Assembly (NCBI GenBank): GCA_945903705.1
Contig: CAMDOZ010000013.1
Coordinates: 1 to 34,982, forward strand
Direction: 5' to 3'
Source: Fidelibacterota bacterium
GTDB lineage: Bacteria > Pseudomonadota > Alphaproteobacteria > Rhodospirillales > Rhodospirillaceae
DNA length: 34,982 nucleotides
Below, one piece after another: positions 7,997-17,042 of this stretch. Under the pieces are notes generated by a model. The model was given only the letters and a program-made list of their open reading frames with translations. It was not told the origin of the DNA and did not search any database. The position numbers and the translations under genes are program-made. Every line of letters begins with the position of its first letter. Positions within the stretch are counted from its first letter, which is position 1.

Positions 7997-9208
7997 TCAC
8001 ACTGCCGTAACGCGGACAGTTTCGATGACATTGCGCAGGTACCCGGAAGGATTCCACCGCGCTTCCATCGGCTGGACGTCTCCAGCGTTATTAGTCGCCC
8101 TCGCCTTGACGGCGTGCGTACCGGCCGGAAGTCTTATCCTCGTCTGCCACTCGCGAAACGAATATCGGCCAATATCCAAGCCCAGCGTCGTGGGCGACCA
8201 GCTTTTCCCGGAATCGATCGAGATCGCGACGTCTCTAATCCCTTTGCCGCCATCAAAGGCGATGCCTTTGATCTGCACGTCCGCCGCGGCCTTTACGACC
8301 GCGCCGTCGGCCAAATTCGTGATAAAGGACCGGACAGTGAAACGGTTGATTGGGATGGTGGGAGCGGGAGCCGCACCTGGCACGACGCAGTTGCATTCGT
8401 TATCCGGAATTCGATAAGCGGTCTTCATCCAAAAGTTGTCGTGTACGCCATCGATCACGGTAATTTCATCAAGATGCTTTACCCAATAGGTGCCGTAATA
8501 ACCGGGCACTACGAGGCGCACCGGAAATCCGTTGAGCATGGGCAGATCTTGACCATTCATCCCGTAGGCGAGCATGACCTCGCCGTCACGCGCGTGGTCA
8601 ATGTCTAGCGCCTTGGCATAGTCGGGCGTGCCGTCCGCCACGGGCCGGTCGACGCCTCCGAACACCACTTGCCTTGCTCCGGCCTGGACGCCGGCCCTCT
8701 CCAAGACGACCCTGAGAGGAACGCCTTTCCAACGCGCGTTCCCCATCGCCCCATTACCAAGCTGCCCACCACCGACACGTGGAGTAAAGAACCCGCGGCT
8801 ATTTCCGGAACATTGGTTGACCGCAACGATTTCCGTGGCCGGCAACTTCTTTAAATCCGCCACGGATAGCCGGAGGGGTGTAGTTACTTTGCCCTTAACC
8901 TCGACGAAAAACTTGCTGGTGTCTATTTCAAGAGGAATGTCGGCGAGATGATAGCGTACGAAGAAGGCGTCATTTGGGGTGATGACCCCTTCATTGAAGA
9001 TGGCAAATGGAGTTTCGAGCTGCGGCGGACGCTGGGTCACCCCAATCATCGGTCGCTTTTCCGGGTACTGCACCAATGGGCGTTCGCCGTTGTTGAACGG
9101 CAGGGTGATGGTATCGGCCCACGCGCTTGACGCACCAAAAATCCGATTTGAACCGGTCGCGGCAATGGCAGCGACCGACATAAAAAGCAGACGGCGTCTT
9201 TGGACCAT
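7997..9208 (-). CDS. Periplasmic molybdopterin sulfite dehydrogenase, SorA-like
   Basis: A 403-residue protein of the sulfite oxidase family, which oxidises sulfite to sulfate at a Mo-pyranopterin centre. The Mo-ligating cysteine is C133 in VAVNQCSGNSRGFF. Other family landmarks are LPMLNGFPVRLVVPGYYGTYWVKHL and a C-terminal dimerisation domain from about residue 285 (GIAFDGGKGIRDVAISIDSGKSW). The N-terminus (MVQRRRLLFMSV, then a hydrophobic run ending SAWA) looks like a Tat signal, as expected for a folded Mo enzyme. An SD AGGAGG lies 6 bases before the ATG at 9208. The cytochrome gene follows directly, so the pair is a likely SorAB-type complex passing electrons to the respiratory chain. 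It could also oxidise another small substrate. Confidence 0.9.
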   Translation of the reverse strand: MVQRRRLLFMSVAAIAATGSNRIFGASSAWADTITLPFNNGERPLVQYPEKRPMIGVTQRPPQLETPFAIFNEGVITPNDAFFVRYHLADIPLEIDTSKFFVEVKGKVTTPLRLSVADLKKLPATEIVAVNQCSGNSRGFFTPRVGGGQLGNGAMGNARWKGVPLRVVLERAGVQAGARQVVFGGVDRPVADGTPDYAKALDIDHARDGEVMLAYGMNGQDLPMLNGFPVRLVVPGYYGTYWVKHLDEITVIDGVHDNFWMKTAYRIPDNECNCVVPGAAPAPTIPINRFTVRSFITNLADGAVVKAAADVQIKGIAFDGGKGIRDVAISIDSGKSWSPTTLGLDIGRYSFREWQTRIRLPAGTHAVKARATNNAGDVQPMEARWNPSGYLRNVIETVRVTAV

Positions 9209-9650
9209 GGAATCCTCCTGGCCTTGGGGCCGTTAGGATGGATGCTCAATCCATTATGCGATTTAAGCTCAGCCGAGTCTCGAGGCACTTCGGACTAGGA
9301 ATATTTCTATACCACCAGCGAGTATCCGGTCAGCAGCTTAGCCCTCAAGAAAGCTCTTTTTCCAACAATATCTTATTGTGACTCTGTTCGATAGCGGCGA
9401 TGGATCCGACGGTTTCACGGGAGCCAGCAATGCAAGGCCACCACCAGCACACAGACGGGCTCTCCCCTCAACTAATGCCGCCGCCGTAAGAGGCGAACCC
9501 TGCGCGTTGCTGTTGCAACACCGCCTGCAATGCCGCGCGCTGCCGGCTCTCCCTCTCCCCTCTTTATGACTCTGAAAAAAAGCGAGCCCGCTTGCCGGAT
9601 ATGCCTTGAGGGCGCACTATGTGCCGTCATCACCAAGGGGGGGCGCAGAC
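9209..9650. promoter_or_regulatory. Divergent intergenic region between SorA-like and NHL genes
   Basis: A 442-base region with no convincing gene. It contains the second copy of the 29-base element at 9376-9404. A G-run SD (AAGGGGGGGCG) lies just before the ATG at 9651. A small inverted repeat AAGCG/CGCTT lies near 9572-9586. Short open frames here lack SD sites and family similarity. Confidence 0.45.
9376..9404. promoter_or_regulatory. 29-base conserved element, copy 2
   Basis: It begins TTGTGACTCTGTTCGATA and ends CGATGGA. It differs from the copy at 4737-4765 at 5 of 29 positions. It lies 168 bases upstream of the SorA-like start (minus) and about 246 bases upstream of the NHL start (plus). 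A shared regulator for the two divergent regions is inferred. Confidence 0.45.
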
Positions 9651-10787
9651 ATGCGGCAGGTGTTCCTGGCAGTGGGGATTGTCTTGGGAATTTCGGGAAG
9701 CGCTTTCGCCGCCGATGCGCCCGGGAAGGCCTATCCGAAATTCACCGTAGATCCGCTGTGGCCTAAGCAGTTGCCCAACGGTTTCATCATGGGCGATCTC
9801 GCCGGAATCAGCATTGATGCCAACGACCATGTCTGGGTCATCACCCGACAGCCCACCTTGGACGATACCGAATACTTCGTAGCCAAAAAATCCACCTGCT
9901 GCCGCCATGCGCCGGCAGTGATCGAGTTCGATGCGGACGGAAATTTTGTCCAAGGCTGGGGGGGGCCCTATACGCCGACGGCAGACGCAGCGAAGTACAA
10001 CTGGCCGATTCACGAACACGGAATCACGGTCGACTCCAAAGGCAATGTCTGGGTGTGCGGCAACGGCAGAGACAAAGAAAAGGCCCTCGATGACAACCAC
10101 TGTCTTAAGTTCACTAAGGACGGAAAATTCCTGCTGCAGATCGGTAGTTCAGGCAAGAGCAAGGGCAGCCTGGATCCGGACAACCTCAACCATCCCAGCC
10201 AGGTTGCGGTCTGGGAGAAAACCAACGAGGTCTTTATTTCCGATGGCTATGTGAATCGCAGGGTAGCCGTGTTCGACGCCGACACTGGCAAGTTGAAGCG
10301 CATGTGGGGCGCCTACGGCAAGGCGCCCGACGACAAGGTCTCCCGGGAGCGCAGCTTCGCAGGAGCCCCGCCCCAGCAGTTCAACCTGGTTCACGGGGTG
10401 AGAATTTCCAACGACGGCCTAGTCTATGTCAGCGATCGGCAGAACAACCGCATCCAGGTGTTCACCCTCGAAGGCAAATTCGTCAAAGAAGCCTTCGTCC
10501 ACCGGGGTACCCAGAGTCCGAAAGGCACTACCTATAGCTCCGCGTTCTCGGCGGACCCGGCGCAGAGATACCTCTACAGCGCCGACCTAGCCAATTTCAA
10601 GGTTCGGGTCTTAGACCGTCAAACCCTTGAAGAAATTCCCGGATCGGAAATCGGCCACCCAGGCCCCTATCCCGGCCAGTTCAACCAGCTCCACATCATC
10701 AACACGGACTCCAAGGGCAATCTCTACACCACCGAAGCCGGCGGCGCTCGCGTGCAGAAGTGGATCTTCAAAGGCCTGTCGGAGTAG
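9651..10787 (+). CDS. Secreted NHL-repeat beta-propeller protein
   Basis: A 378-residue protein when started at the ATG at 9651, which has a G-run SD and gives a clean signal peptide (MRQVFLAVGIVLGISGSAFA). An in-frame start at 9606 would bury that signal. Repeated units such as GISIDANDHVWVITR, GITVDSKGNVWVCGN, QVAVWEKTNEVFISDGYVNRRVAVFD, GVRISNDGLVYVSDRQNNRIQVF and NTDSKGNLYTTEAGGARVQKW mark NHL/SMP-30-like blades, about six in all. Such propellers act as lactonases, amidating lyases or binding scaffolds, and catalytic identity cannot be told here. The gene is divergent from the sulfite dehydrogenase. Its stop codon is one base from that of the convergent cupin gene. Confidence 0.85.
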   Translation: MRQVFLAVGIVLGISGSAFAADAPGKAYPKFTVDPLWPKQLPNGFIMGDLAGISIDANDHVWVITRQPTLDDTEYFVAKKSTCCRHAPAVIEFDADGNFVQGWGGPYTPTADAAKYNWPIHEHGITVDSKGNVWVCGNGRDKEKALDDNHCLKFTKDGKFLLQIGSSGKSKGSLDPDNLNHPSQVAVWEKTNEVFISDGYVNRRVAVFDADTGKLKRMWGAYGKAPDDKVSRERSFAGAPPQQFNLVHGVRISNDGLVYVSDRQNNRIQVFTLEGKFVKEAFVHRGTQSPKGTTYSSAFSADPAQRYLYSADLANFKVRVLDRQTLEEIPGSEIGHPGPYPGQFNQLHIINTDSKGNLYTTEAGGARVQKWIFKGLSE

Positions 10788-10788
10788 C

Positions 10789-11202
10789 CTATTTTACGGC
10801 AACGCTCAGTGGTTTGCCTTTCTCTACTACATACACTGCAAGGATCTTTACTGGTGAATTACCTACGTTCGTGGCGTCATGGACCTTGCCGAGCGGTATT
10901 TGGAACGACTGTCCCGCGACCAGTCTTCTTGGACTTTCGCCTTCAATCCGGAGCTCGATTTCGCCTTCCGCGATAAACGAGCTTTCCACACCATGATGAG
11001 AATGCCTGCCAGCAGAGGCCCCTTTCGCAAGCTCCGCCACTCCCATAACTGCTTCCTGCTTTTCATTGACGTCGGCTCGTTGCAGGATCGTTCGCTTTAT
11101 TCCGGCATCTTGCGCTGTCGCGGTAAGCACGCCAACCAGCGTGAAAACTACCGATACCGGCATCATGAAGCGCCGACGGAGACTTCTTCTATGCACGCTC
11201 AT
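10789..11202 (-). CDS. Secreted cupin-domain protein
   Basis: A 137-residue protein when started at the ATG at 11202, which has AAGGGA six bases upstream; the ATG at 11208 sits too close to that SD. Residues 12-31 form a hydrophobic signal segment ending TATAQ. Both cupin motifs are complete. Motif 1 has H67, H69 and E73 in GRHSHHGVESSFIAEG, and motif 2 has G97, P103, G105, H108 and N112 in GQSFQIPLGKVHDATN. A metal-binding single-domain beta barrel in the periplasm is expected. Its role (isomerase, oxygenase or ligand sensor) is open. The gene is convergent with the NHL gene with one base between stop codons, so no separate terminator fits there. Confidence 0.85.
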   Translation of the reverse strand: MSVHRRSLRRRFMMPVSVVFTLVGVLTATAQDAGIKRTILQRADVNEKQEAVMGVAELAKGASAGRHSHHGVESSFIAEGEIELRIEGESPRRLVAGQSFQIPLGKVHDATNVGNSPVKILAVYVVEKGKPLSVAVK

Positions 11203-11361
11203 ACGCATTCCCTTTTTGTGTTTTGGTGAAGTGGCGACAAAGACATGATCAGCTATGGCTTGCCGCCTATGGGGAGCACAAAGTCGGCTACGGCATAAGC
11301 TACGCCGCACTCCAAGAGAACGCACCCCACAGTCAAGCCGGTGAGACCCGAGCTTTCGCTC

Positions 11362-12750
11362 CTACGGGTAGGCCGCAATCCAAACTAACGCTGACTGACC
11401 ATCCGTCGGCGTTCCCATTTCCAGGACTGTCTTGTCGTCATGATTGACGTGGATGTCGTAGATATCGTTGCCGTTTACGTCACCCGGCGCCTGATCGCCG
11501 GCATACGACCACAATGCGTAGCCGCGGTGAGCCCATTGCTTGGAGCCGTCCGGCCGCGTGAAGACACTCCAATCCCCCGACGGCTGAGCTGACGGAGGCG
11601 CGAGGAACGGCTGCCACATTTCGCAGTCCTTCCTACAGCGCGGGTTGGTGCCGAGATCGCGGCCGATGGCCGGCCGGATCGGGTCGCCGCGGCGTAAACT
11701 GTGCCCGCCACCTGACTGGTAGATGTAGCTGTTGCGCCGATAGAGCGTCTTGCCTTCCGCAGTCGCCAATAACCTGCCGAGCTTGGGATTATTCTGTAAG
11801 GTCACTTCAGCCGGCAGGAAGTAGCGCACCACTGCGGCCACCTGCCACTTCGGGTCGACGTTCAGGCCGTTGGCATAACCGAAGGTCAAATCACCGCTAT
11901 ATGTAAACAAAGCCCGGCCCTTATAGGTCCACTGGGTGATGCCGTCGTCGCGCGTCCCGATCCCGAAGTCGCCCACGGCAAAGCCCATGCGTGGCGCCTC
12001 ATATGGCTGCCAAAGCTCACGGCAGGCCAGCGTCGAGCAGGCTTCCTTGGCCTGACTCGGATTGCCGGCAAACGCATACAACGTCTTACCCGAGACCTCG
12101 TCGATGAGTGCCAAGGCCATCGCATCTTCAACTTCACGGATGGCGAACCCACCGGGCAACAACGCATCGTTCACCGGATACATCATGGCCACGTGCCACC
12201 CCTTCGGAACCGGCTTGTCCTTGGAGATCGAAGCGCTGCCGCGGCCACGCGGACCGATTCCTGGAGCGCCGCTGCGATAGCGCGCCTGACTGCTGCCGGC
12301 GACCGAGCCGATGTCGCGGTCAGGGACGTAGGTGTACAGAGGCTTGTTCTTGTAAGCCCACTGGCGCTTGCCATCCTCGCGCGTGATCACCGACCAGTGC
12401 GTCACCGGTTTTGCATTGCCCGGAGCGCTGGCCGGCGGCCACAGCTTCGAGCATTCACCGACGCAGGTCGGCTTGCCCGGCGGATCGTTGTCGTAGGTGT
12501 ACATCGTCATGCCCGCGGCCGTGCCGAACGCGATGTCAACACGCGGCAACTTGGTGGATGCTTCCTTGCTCAGCCTGTACCCGGCGGCAAGCCCCAAGGG
12601 CTGCATGGTGATCCCTTCAGGCGTTGCCAGCGGCGCGAAGTCCGGATCAAGCACCGCCCGTTGAGCTGACATTGCGCCATAGCCGATGGCCATGGTCATC
12701 AACGCCACTGCGGTAACCATAAGCAGCTTTCGATGGAGTTTCATCGTCAT
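11362..12750 (-). CDS. Cassette A gene 4: secreted three-repeat Lipoprotein_15-type protein
   Basis: About 462 residues. GTG, ATG and ATG codons at 12753, 12750 and 12744 are all possible starts and none has a good SD. After a signal segment (residues 8-30) come three diverged copies of the secreted repeat known as Lipoprotein_15/COG4315. Each has an aromatic LY/MYTY strand, a Cys pair, W-x-P and G-x-x-QW-x-Y/H. Repeat 1 lies near 80-150 (CVGEC), repeat 2 near 222-298 (CSTLAC) and repeat 3 near 333-430 (CRKDC). Repeat 3 has an insert IYQSGGGHSLRRG that is identical in the paralogue at 27216-28607. There is no lipobox Cys at the N-terminus. The family has no established function. It is the last gene of cassette A, and a missing SD suggests coupling to the gene before it. 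Confidence 0.88.
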   Translation of the reverse strand: MTMKLHRKLLMVTAVALMTMAIGYGAMSAQRAVLDPDFAPLATPEGITMQPLGLAAGYRLSKEASTKLPRVDIAFGTAAGMTMYTYDNDPPGKPTCVGECSKLWPPASAPGNAKPVTHWSVITREDGKRQWAYKNKPLYTYVPDRDIGSVAGSSQARYRSGAPGIGPRGRGSASISKDKPVPKGWHVAMMYPVNDALLPGGFAIREVEDAMALALIDEVSGKTLYAFAGNPSQAKEACSTLACRELWQPYEAPRMGFAVGDFGIGTRDDGITQWTYKGRALFTYSGDLTFGYANGLNVDPKWQVAAVVRYFLPAEVTLQNNPKLGRLLATAEGKTLYRRNSYIYQSGGGHSLRRGDPIRPAIGRDLGTNPRCRKDCEMWQPFLAPPSAQPSGDWSVFTRPDGSKQWAHRGYALWSYAGDQAPGDVNGNDIYDIHVNHDDKTVLEMGTPTDGQSALVWIAAYP

Positions 12751-12780
12751 CACCGGGTTAGAGTCGGAGTTGGATGCGCA

Positions 12781-14103
12781 CTAGGCCACGATCTCGGTAA
12801 TAGTCTTGCTGGTCTGATTCGAACGGTCGCCCCAAGTGCTGAGAGGCACTCCGAACGCCTGCATCACGGTAAGGCCGACGCGGCAGCATGGATCGCCGGG
12901 AGCTCTCAGGTGCATGCCTGTCTTGATCAGGCCACCGGCCCGGCCCGCTGTCATAACAGGAATGTCCTCATTCGAGTGGATGCGGGCGTCGCCGTGGTCG
13001 GTTTGCCACAACACCAACGAGCGATCGAGCAGCGTCCCCGGGCCTTCGCGTACGCTGTCGAGGATGTGCAGGAAGTCGGCGAACAATTGGTTGGCGACGG
13101 TAAGGAAGGCGAACACTTCCTTTTGATAGCCTAATGTCTTGTCGATCGATTCCTCATGGGTGGCCGTATGCCAGGCCACAGCGCTTCCAGCGTGGCGCCA
13201 GCTGCCGGAGCCGGTATCGACGTTGAATACTCGGGTTTGGCCGCAGGCCATTGCATGGGCCAGGAGGCGCGCCATTAGCCGGCCGTTGACAACGATGTCC
13301 TCGACCACGCTGCCGGGCGTCGCCTCTTCCATCGCCCCTGGGACCGAGCAAGCCGGCAATGGGTCGGGCTTCTGCGATTCTAGTTCGAGCTGCTGCTCGA
13401 TCTCGCGCACCGATGTGAAGTACTCGTCAAGCCGCGCACGGTCGGTTGCATCCACCTGTCTCATCAGATTCTGGCGCTGCTCAGTCACCGCCGACAGTAC
13501 GCTCCGTTGCGCCAACACGAACGGGTCGGGCGTGAAGTCAGCCGCATTCGGGTCGATGAACTCGGGCCCGAAGATCCGTTTGTAGAGGGCTGCGGGCGAG
13601 CCTTCCGAGGGGTTGACCGAAGACCCGCTGCGCCGGCTGCGGCTGCCGCGCGAGCCATGGAACGTAACTTCGAGAGAGCGGAAACGGCTCCGTTTCCCGA
13701 TGACATCGGCGATCTTGCTGTCGAGGCTGGGGCCGATCGGGCCGCCATCGAACACCGCGCCGGTCGTGCAGATTTGCACGGTGGAGGTGTGAGTTTCGTG
13801 CGGGCGGCCATCGAGAAAGTACCTCATGCCGCTGAAGACATTCATCCGCTCCTTGAACGGATCGAGCACCTTGAGCTGGATGTTGTTCTCATAGCCCGCC
13901 CCGATCTTCGACGGGATCCACATCCCGGGATTTAAGCCCAGAGCTTGATAGTAGTGGCCGAAGCACACCGGCAGGCTCTCGCCGGTTGCGGCCAGGGCGG
14001 TGCCGTTGTTGTCGAGGAAGCAATTCAGGAGCGGCAAGCCAACGGTCACGGCCCCACCGCTCATCACACCGCGAAGAACCGTCCTTCTGTCGAATTTGGC
14101 CAT
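12781..14103 (-). CDS. Cassette A gene 3: Tat-exported DUF1552 protein
   Basis: 440 residues from the ATG at 14103, which has GGAG eight bases upstream; an ATG at 14109 is only two bases from that SD. The Tat signal is FDRRTVLRG followed by a hydrophobic run. DUF1552 (HXXSHH family) landmarks include PSLDSKIADVIG, RSLEV, LYKRIFGPEF, LDEYFTSVREIEQQL, LLDRSLVLWQTDHGD and the C-terminal GLTVMQAFGVP. The motif that names the family is HTATHE here (about residues 312-317): serine is replaced by Thr and the last His by Glu. These proteins belong near the DUF1501/sulfatase-like group and have no proven reaction. The gene lies 14 bases after the DUF1592 gene, a pairing known from planctomycetes, myxobacteria and some proteobacteria. 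Together they suggest a periplasmic complex. Confidence 0.9.
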   Translation of the reverse strand: MAKFDRRTVLRGVMSGGAVTVGLPLLNCFLDNNGTALAATGESLPVCFGHYYQALGLNPGMWIPSKIGAGYENNIQLKVLDPFKERMNVFSGMRYFLDGRPHETHTSTVQICTTGAVFDGGPIGPSLDSKIADVIGKRSRFRSLEVTFHGSRGSRSRRSGSSVNPSEGSPAALYKRIFGPEFIDPNAADFTPDPFVLAQRSVLSAVTEQRQNLMRQVDATDRARLDEYFTSVREIEQQLELESQKPDPLPACSVPGAMEEATPGSVVEDIVVNGRLMARLLAHAMACGQTRVFNVDTGSGSWRHAGSAVAWHTATHEESIDKTLGYQKEVFAFLTVANQLFADFLHILDSVREGPGTLLDRSLVLWQTDHGDARIHSNEDIPVMTAGRAGGLIKTGMHLRAPGDPCCRVGLTVMQAFGVPLSTWGDRSNQTSKTITEIVA

Positions 14104-14117
14104 TTGCATGTCTCCAG

Positions 14118-15842
14118 TTATCTCGTGGTACGAGACCCTGCGCTCAGATCAGAGGCTTCAACGACCGGCGCAGAAACCCGATACAATTCCGGACTGGTCG
14201 CTATGTCCCGCATCAAATCCGGAAGCTTGTAGCCGTTGGAGGCAAATCCCTCCTTCAGTTGACCCAGCCACGTTGCTTCGCCGCGGACCGGAGTACGACC
14301 GAGGGCGTAAGCGGTGAGTCGGTCAACCAGACATGATGTCGCCCGCTCCGGCTTGTCGTAGAACACCTGGCCCAGCTCACGGCCGTTATTGAACCTGGTT
14401 CCTTCGAACTCGCCCGTCGTGTCGATTCGCTTGCCGTTTTCCTCCGTCCGATAGGCGCCGGCGCCATCAAAATTCTCCAGCGCCAATCCCATCGGATCGG
14501 TGATCTTGTGACACCCAGCGCACATCGGCTCGCGGGAATGCGCCGCCAGACGCTCACGAGCCGTCTTATAGGCGGTGTCGTCATTCACCAGGGTGAAGTC
14601 GACGTCCCCCGGCGGCGCGGGAACCTTCTGACACAACATGATCTCGCGCAGAGCCTTGCCGCGCAGAGTCGGCGAACTGCGCCCGGGATGTGAGTGCAAC
14701 GCCAGGAAACTCAAATGCGTGAGAATCCCGCCGCGCGGATCATTCGCCGGAAATTCATAGGGCTGCCACGCATCGGGCGAACCATTGGGAACGTTATTGA
14801 TCAACGGTAGGTCATAAACCGACGCCAACGCAGGCGTCAGATACGTCTTCCGCACGACAAAGACCTTTGGATAGTCCTCGCGCTGCCGCACCAAGAGATC
14901 GATCAGGGTCTTTAGAGTTTGCTCCTGCGCGTCCGCGACTACCATCGAATTGAACTTGGGATAAAGCTTTCCGTCCTTGCTCAGGCTGCTCATGGCATCG
15001 AACTGGAACATGTCGGCGAAGAACGCGCGAACGCCGTCCTCGAGCCGCGGCGACGCCAGCATCCGCGATGCTTCGCGTGCCAGCCCCTTTTGAGTATGCA
15101 GATCGCCCCGTTCCGCAGCCGCCAGGAGCATCGGATCAGGCATCGAGTTCCACAGCAGGAAACTCACCCGGGAGGCTTTAGAGTAGCCATCGAGCCTGTA
15201 ATTGCCGGGACTGGCCGGATCTGGTTCTAACACCACCTGCCGGAACAGGAATTGCGGCGATGACAGCATCGCCGTCAACGACAAGGACAACCCCGTATAG
15301 AAATCCTTGGTCGTCTTCGATGCCGTTCGCGCGGCTTCTACATACCGGCGCTGTTCGGCAGCGGTCAGCGGGCGCCGGAATATCATCCCTCCGGCCTTGC
15401 TCAGAAACTGGCTGGCGCAGGCGTCGTCGGCGTCCATAGCAGACTTTGGTTGGCACGGGATCAAGGCGTTCCGATGCTCCTCGCTCACGACGTGCGTGGC
15501 GACCGAACGCGCTATGGAATAGTACTGAGCCATGCCAGCGGACGAAACGCTGACGCTGCTGGCCCCAATCTCGTTTAAATTGTCGACGCGCTGGTCGGGC
15601 TCGAACCTCCCCCCCAACTCGATCGATGAACCGAATATGTCGTCGATCACATTGCGGTACTGATCGGGCGTGAGGCGGCGGAGCGACGCTCTGCCGCTTT
15701 GCTGCGCAGTTTCGTATTGAACCGCCTCAAGGGCCGAAGCCGCCGCCCCGCCGTCGCTGGATACCAACAGCGCACCGGCGCCGATGGCGATCAGCCCACC
15801 CGCCAGTTTGGACATCAACTGAATCGACCGCTTTTTTTTCAC
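14118..15842 (-). CDS. Cassette A gene 2: DUF1592-family cytochrome-like protein
   Basis: A 574-residue exported protein with the multi-domain order DUF1587 (about 52-115, LRRLTPDQYRNVIDDIFG), DUF1595 (about 140-205, FRRPLTAAEQ), DUF1592 (about 215-335, SFLLWNSMPDP), DUF1588 (about 367-460, ILTHLSFLALHSHPGRSSPT) and DUF1585 (about 480-555, CLVDRLTAYALGRTP). A c-type haem site C441-AG-C444-H445 lies at the end of DUF1588. The signal region is residues 12-35. The start is a GTG at 15842 with AGGAG 12 bases before it, a wide spacing. The family is common in planctomycetes and myxobacteria and is suspected to be a periplasmic redox component. It is 24 bases after gene 1 and is followed by its usual partner DUF1552. 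Confidence 0.9.
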   Translation of the reverse strand: MKKKRSIQLMSKLAGGLIAIGAGALLVSSDGGAAASALEAVQYETAQQSGRASLRRLTPDQYRNVIDDIFGSSIELGGRFEPDQRVDNLNEIGASSVSVSSAGMAQYYSIARSVATHVVSEEHRNALIPCQPKSAMDADDACASQFLSKAGGMIFRRPLTAAEQRRYVEAARTASKTTKDFYTGLSLSLTAMLSSPQFLFRQVVLEPDPASPGNYRLDGYSKASRVSFLLWNSMPDPMLLAAAERGDLHTQKGLAREASRMLASPRLEDGVRAFFADMFQFDAMSSLSKDGKLYPKFNSMVVADAQEQTLKTLIDLLVRQREDYPKVFVVRKTYLTPALASVYDLPLINNVPNGSPDAWQPYEFPANDPRGGILTHLSFLALHSHPGRSSPTLRGKALREIMLCQKVPAPPGDVDFTLVNDDTAYKTARERLAAHSREPMCAGCHKITDPMGLALENFDGAGAYRTEENGKRIDTTGEFEGTRFNNGRELGQVFYDKPERATSCLVDRLTAYALGRTPVRGEATWLGQLKEGFASNGYKLPDLMRDIATSPELYRVSAPVVEASDLSAGSRTTR

Positions 15843-15866
15843 GACGATCTACCGCTCCTGAATTTG

Positions 15867-17042
15867 TCAGCGTGCCGAAACGCGTTGGTTATCCGTCTTC
15901 GGCATCTCCACGACGAAGGCTGGAACCGCCTTCAATGAATAGACGGCTGAGATCGACCAGTTCTGGCCGGTCACTGGATCCGGGTCCGCATCGGCATGTT
16001 TCTTCAAAAGGTGATAGTGACCCGGTATGTCGTAAAAGAAGAAGATTTCACAGTTGTAGTTGTTCGAGCTGCAGGTCCAATAAATCTCTTCGATCGGTTG
16101 GTAGCCCCCAATGATCCCTTCCAATGTCCCATCGGGCATGATCTTCAGACGCGTATTGAAGTTCTTGAAACTAAATCGAGGTGCGAGCAGAGGTTCCTGC
16201 ACGTTGTAATACGGTCCCGGCTTGGTGATTGAAATGACACCTTCCCTGATCTGGCCAGGATAGATGTTGTTGTTCACGCGCGGATCCGGATCGGCACGGA
16301 ACGTCATGCTTGAACGCGGCGATCCATCCCCATTGTACCTGGTGGGTTCCAGAGCCCGGCCGAATTTGATGGTGATAGGACCATCATTGCTCAGATCTTC
16401 GCCGCTGATAGTGATCGTCCACGCGGGCGCGACCTCCTTCGCCGCGGTCCAAAAAAACAGCCAGGTCGCAGAACCTTGATTTACCTTGTCGCGCATCCCT
16501 TCCGTACAACCCCAAACCCGCGCCAGCTGGTGATCGATACCCACCTGCTGGGTTTCAGGATCCACGAATGACTTGTCGTTCTGGCCCTTGCCGTCCAGAT
16601 CAAAGCCGTAGGCGAACTTGCCGTTATAACTGATCAGTTCGGAATCCTTCACCGCGGCGGGGTGTGAATATGCGCTCACCGGCCGGCCATTGACCCGGCC
16701 GCGCATCGTCATCAGCTGGCCGACCTTATCCTGGTCCCAGCCACCCTCCTCGCCCTCGACGAAGCCTGCGATCAGCTCGGCGATCTCTTCCTTGCCATAT
16801 CCGAAATCGGCCAGGATTTTTTCGTACTGCTCCTTGATCGGAAGATTTAGTCCGTCGGGGCAGTCGCCGTCTTGATTGTAGCCGGCGTGCCAGAAGCTCG
16901 ACATCACGTAGCTTCGCGTCTCGAGCGCCAGCGCCGGCTGCGCCGACAAGCCGGCCAATGCGACGCTTGCCAGCGTTGCGAGCGGGAGTCTTTGCAAGCT
17001 TGGTGCAGAAAAGAGGAACGCCGACTCTTGGACCCAAGACAT
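15867..17042 (-). CDS. Cassette A gene 1: unrecognised secreted protein family, copy 1
   Basis: 391 residues with an SD AAGGAG 8 bases before the ATG at 17042. The signal peptide appears to be cleaved after AQPALA, leaving LETRSYVMSSFWHAG. I do not recognise a named family. Two paralogues lie at 23176-24315 and 31677-32816. Shared blocks are a D-C-x-x-G near residue 60, RGRxxGxP near 115, YGFDLD near 145, GID-H/N-Q near 168, a G-C near 178, ISGEDL near 212, an SPR...DPDPR block near 240-255, LGGYQP near 312 and an HLLKK/YLLKK-ADA block near 345 followed by VPAF. Three cysteines are conserved. Copy 1 is the most diverged, with FFWTAAKEVAPAW where the others have WGQLxDSQPAW, and it has an extra Cys pair (C324, C331). 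It leads a four-gene operon. Confidence 0.85.
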   Translation of the reverse strand: MSWVQESAFLFSAPSLQRLPLATLASVALAGLSAQPALALETRSYVMSSFWHAGYNQDGDCPDGLNLPIKEQYEKILADFGYGKEEIAELIAGFVEGEEGGWDQDKVGQLMTMRGRVNGRPVSAYSHPAAVKDSELISYNGKFAYGFDLDGKGQNDKSFVDPETQQVGIDHQLARVWGCTEGMRDKVNQGSATWLFFWTAAKEVAPAWTITISGEDLSNDGPITIKFGRALEPTRYNGDGSPRSSMTFRADPDPRVNNNIYPGQIREGVISITKPGPYYNVQEPLLAPRFSFKNFNTRLKIMPDGTLEGIIGGYQPIEEIYWTCSSNNYNCEIFFFYDIPGHYHLLKKHADADPDPVTGQNWSISAVYSLKAVPAFVVEMPKTDNQRVSAR

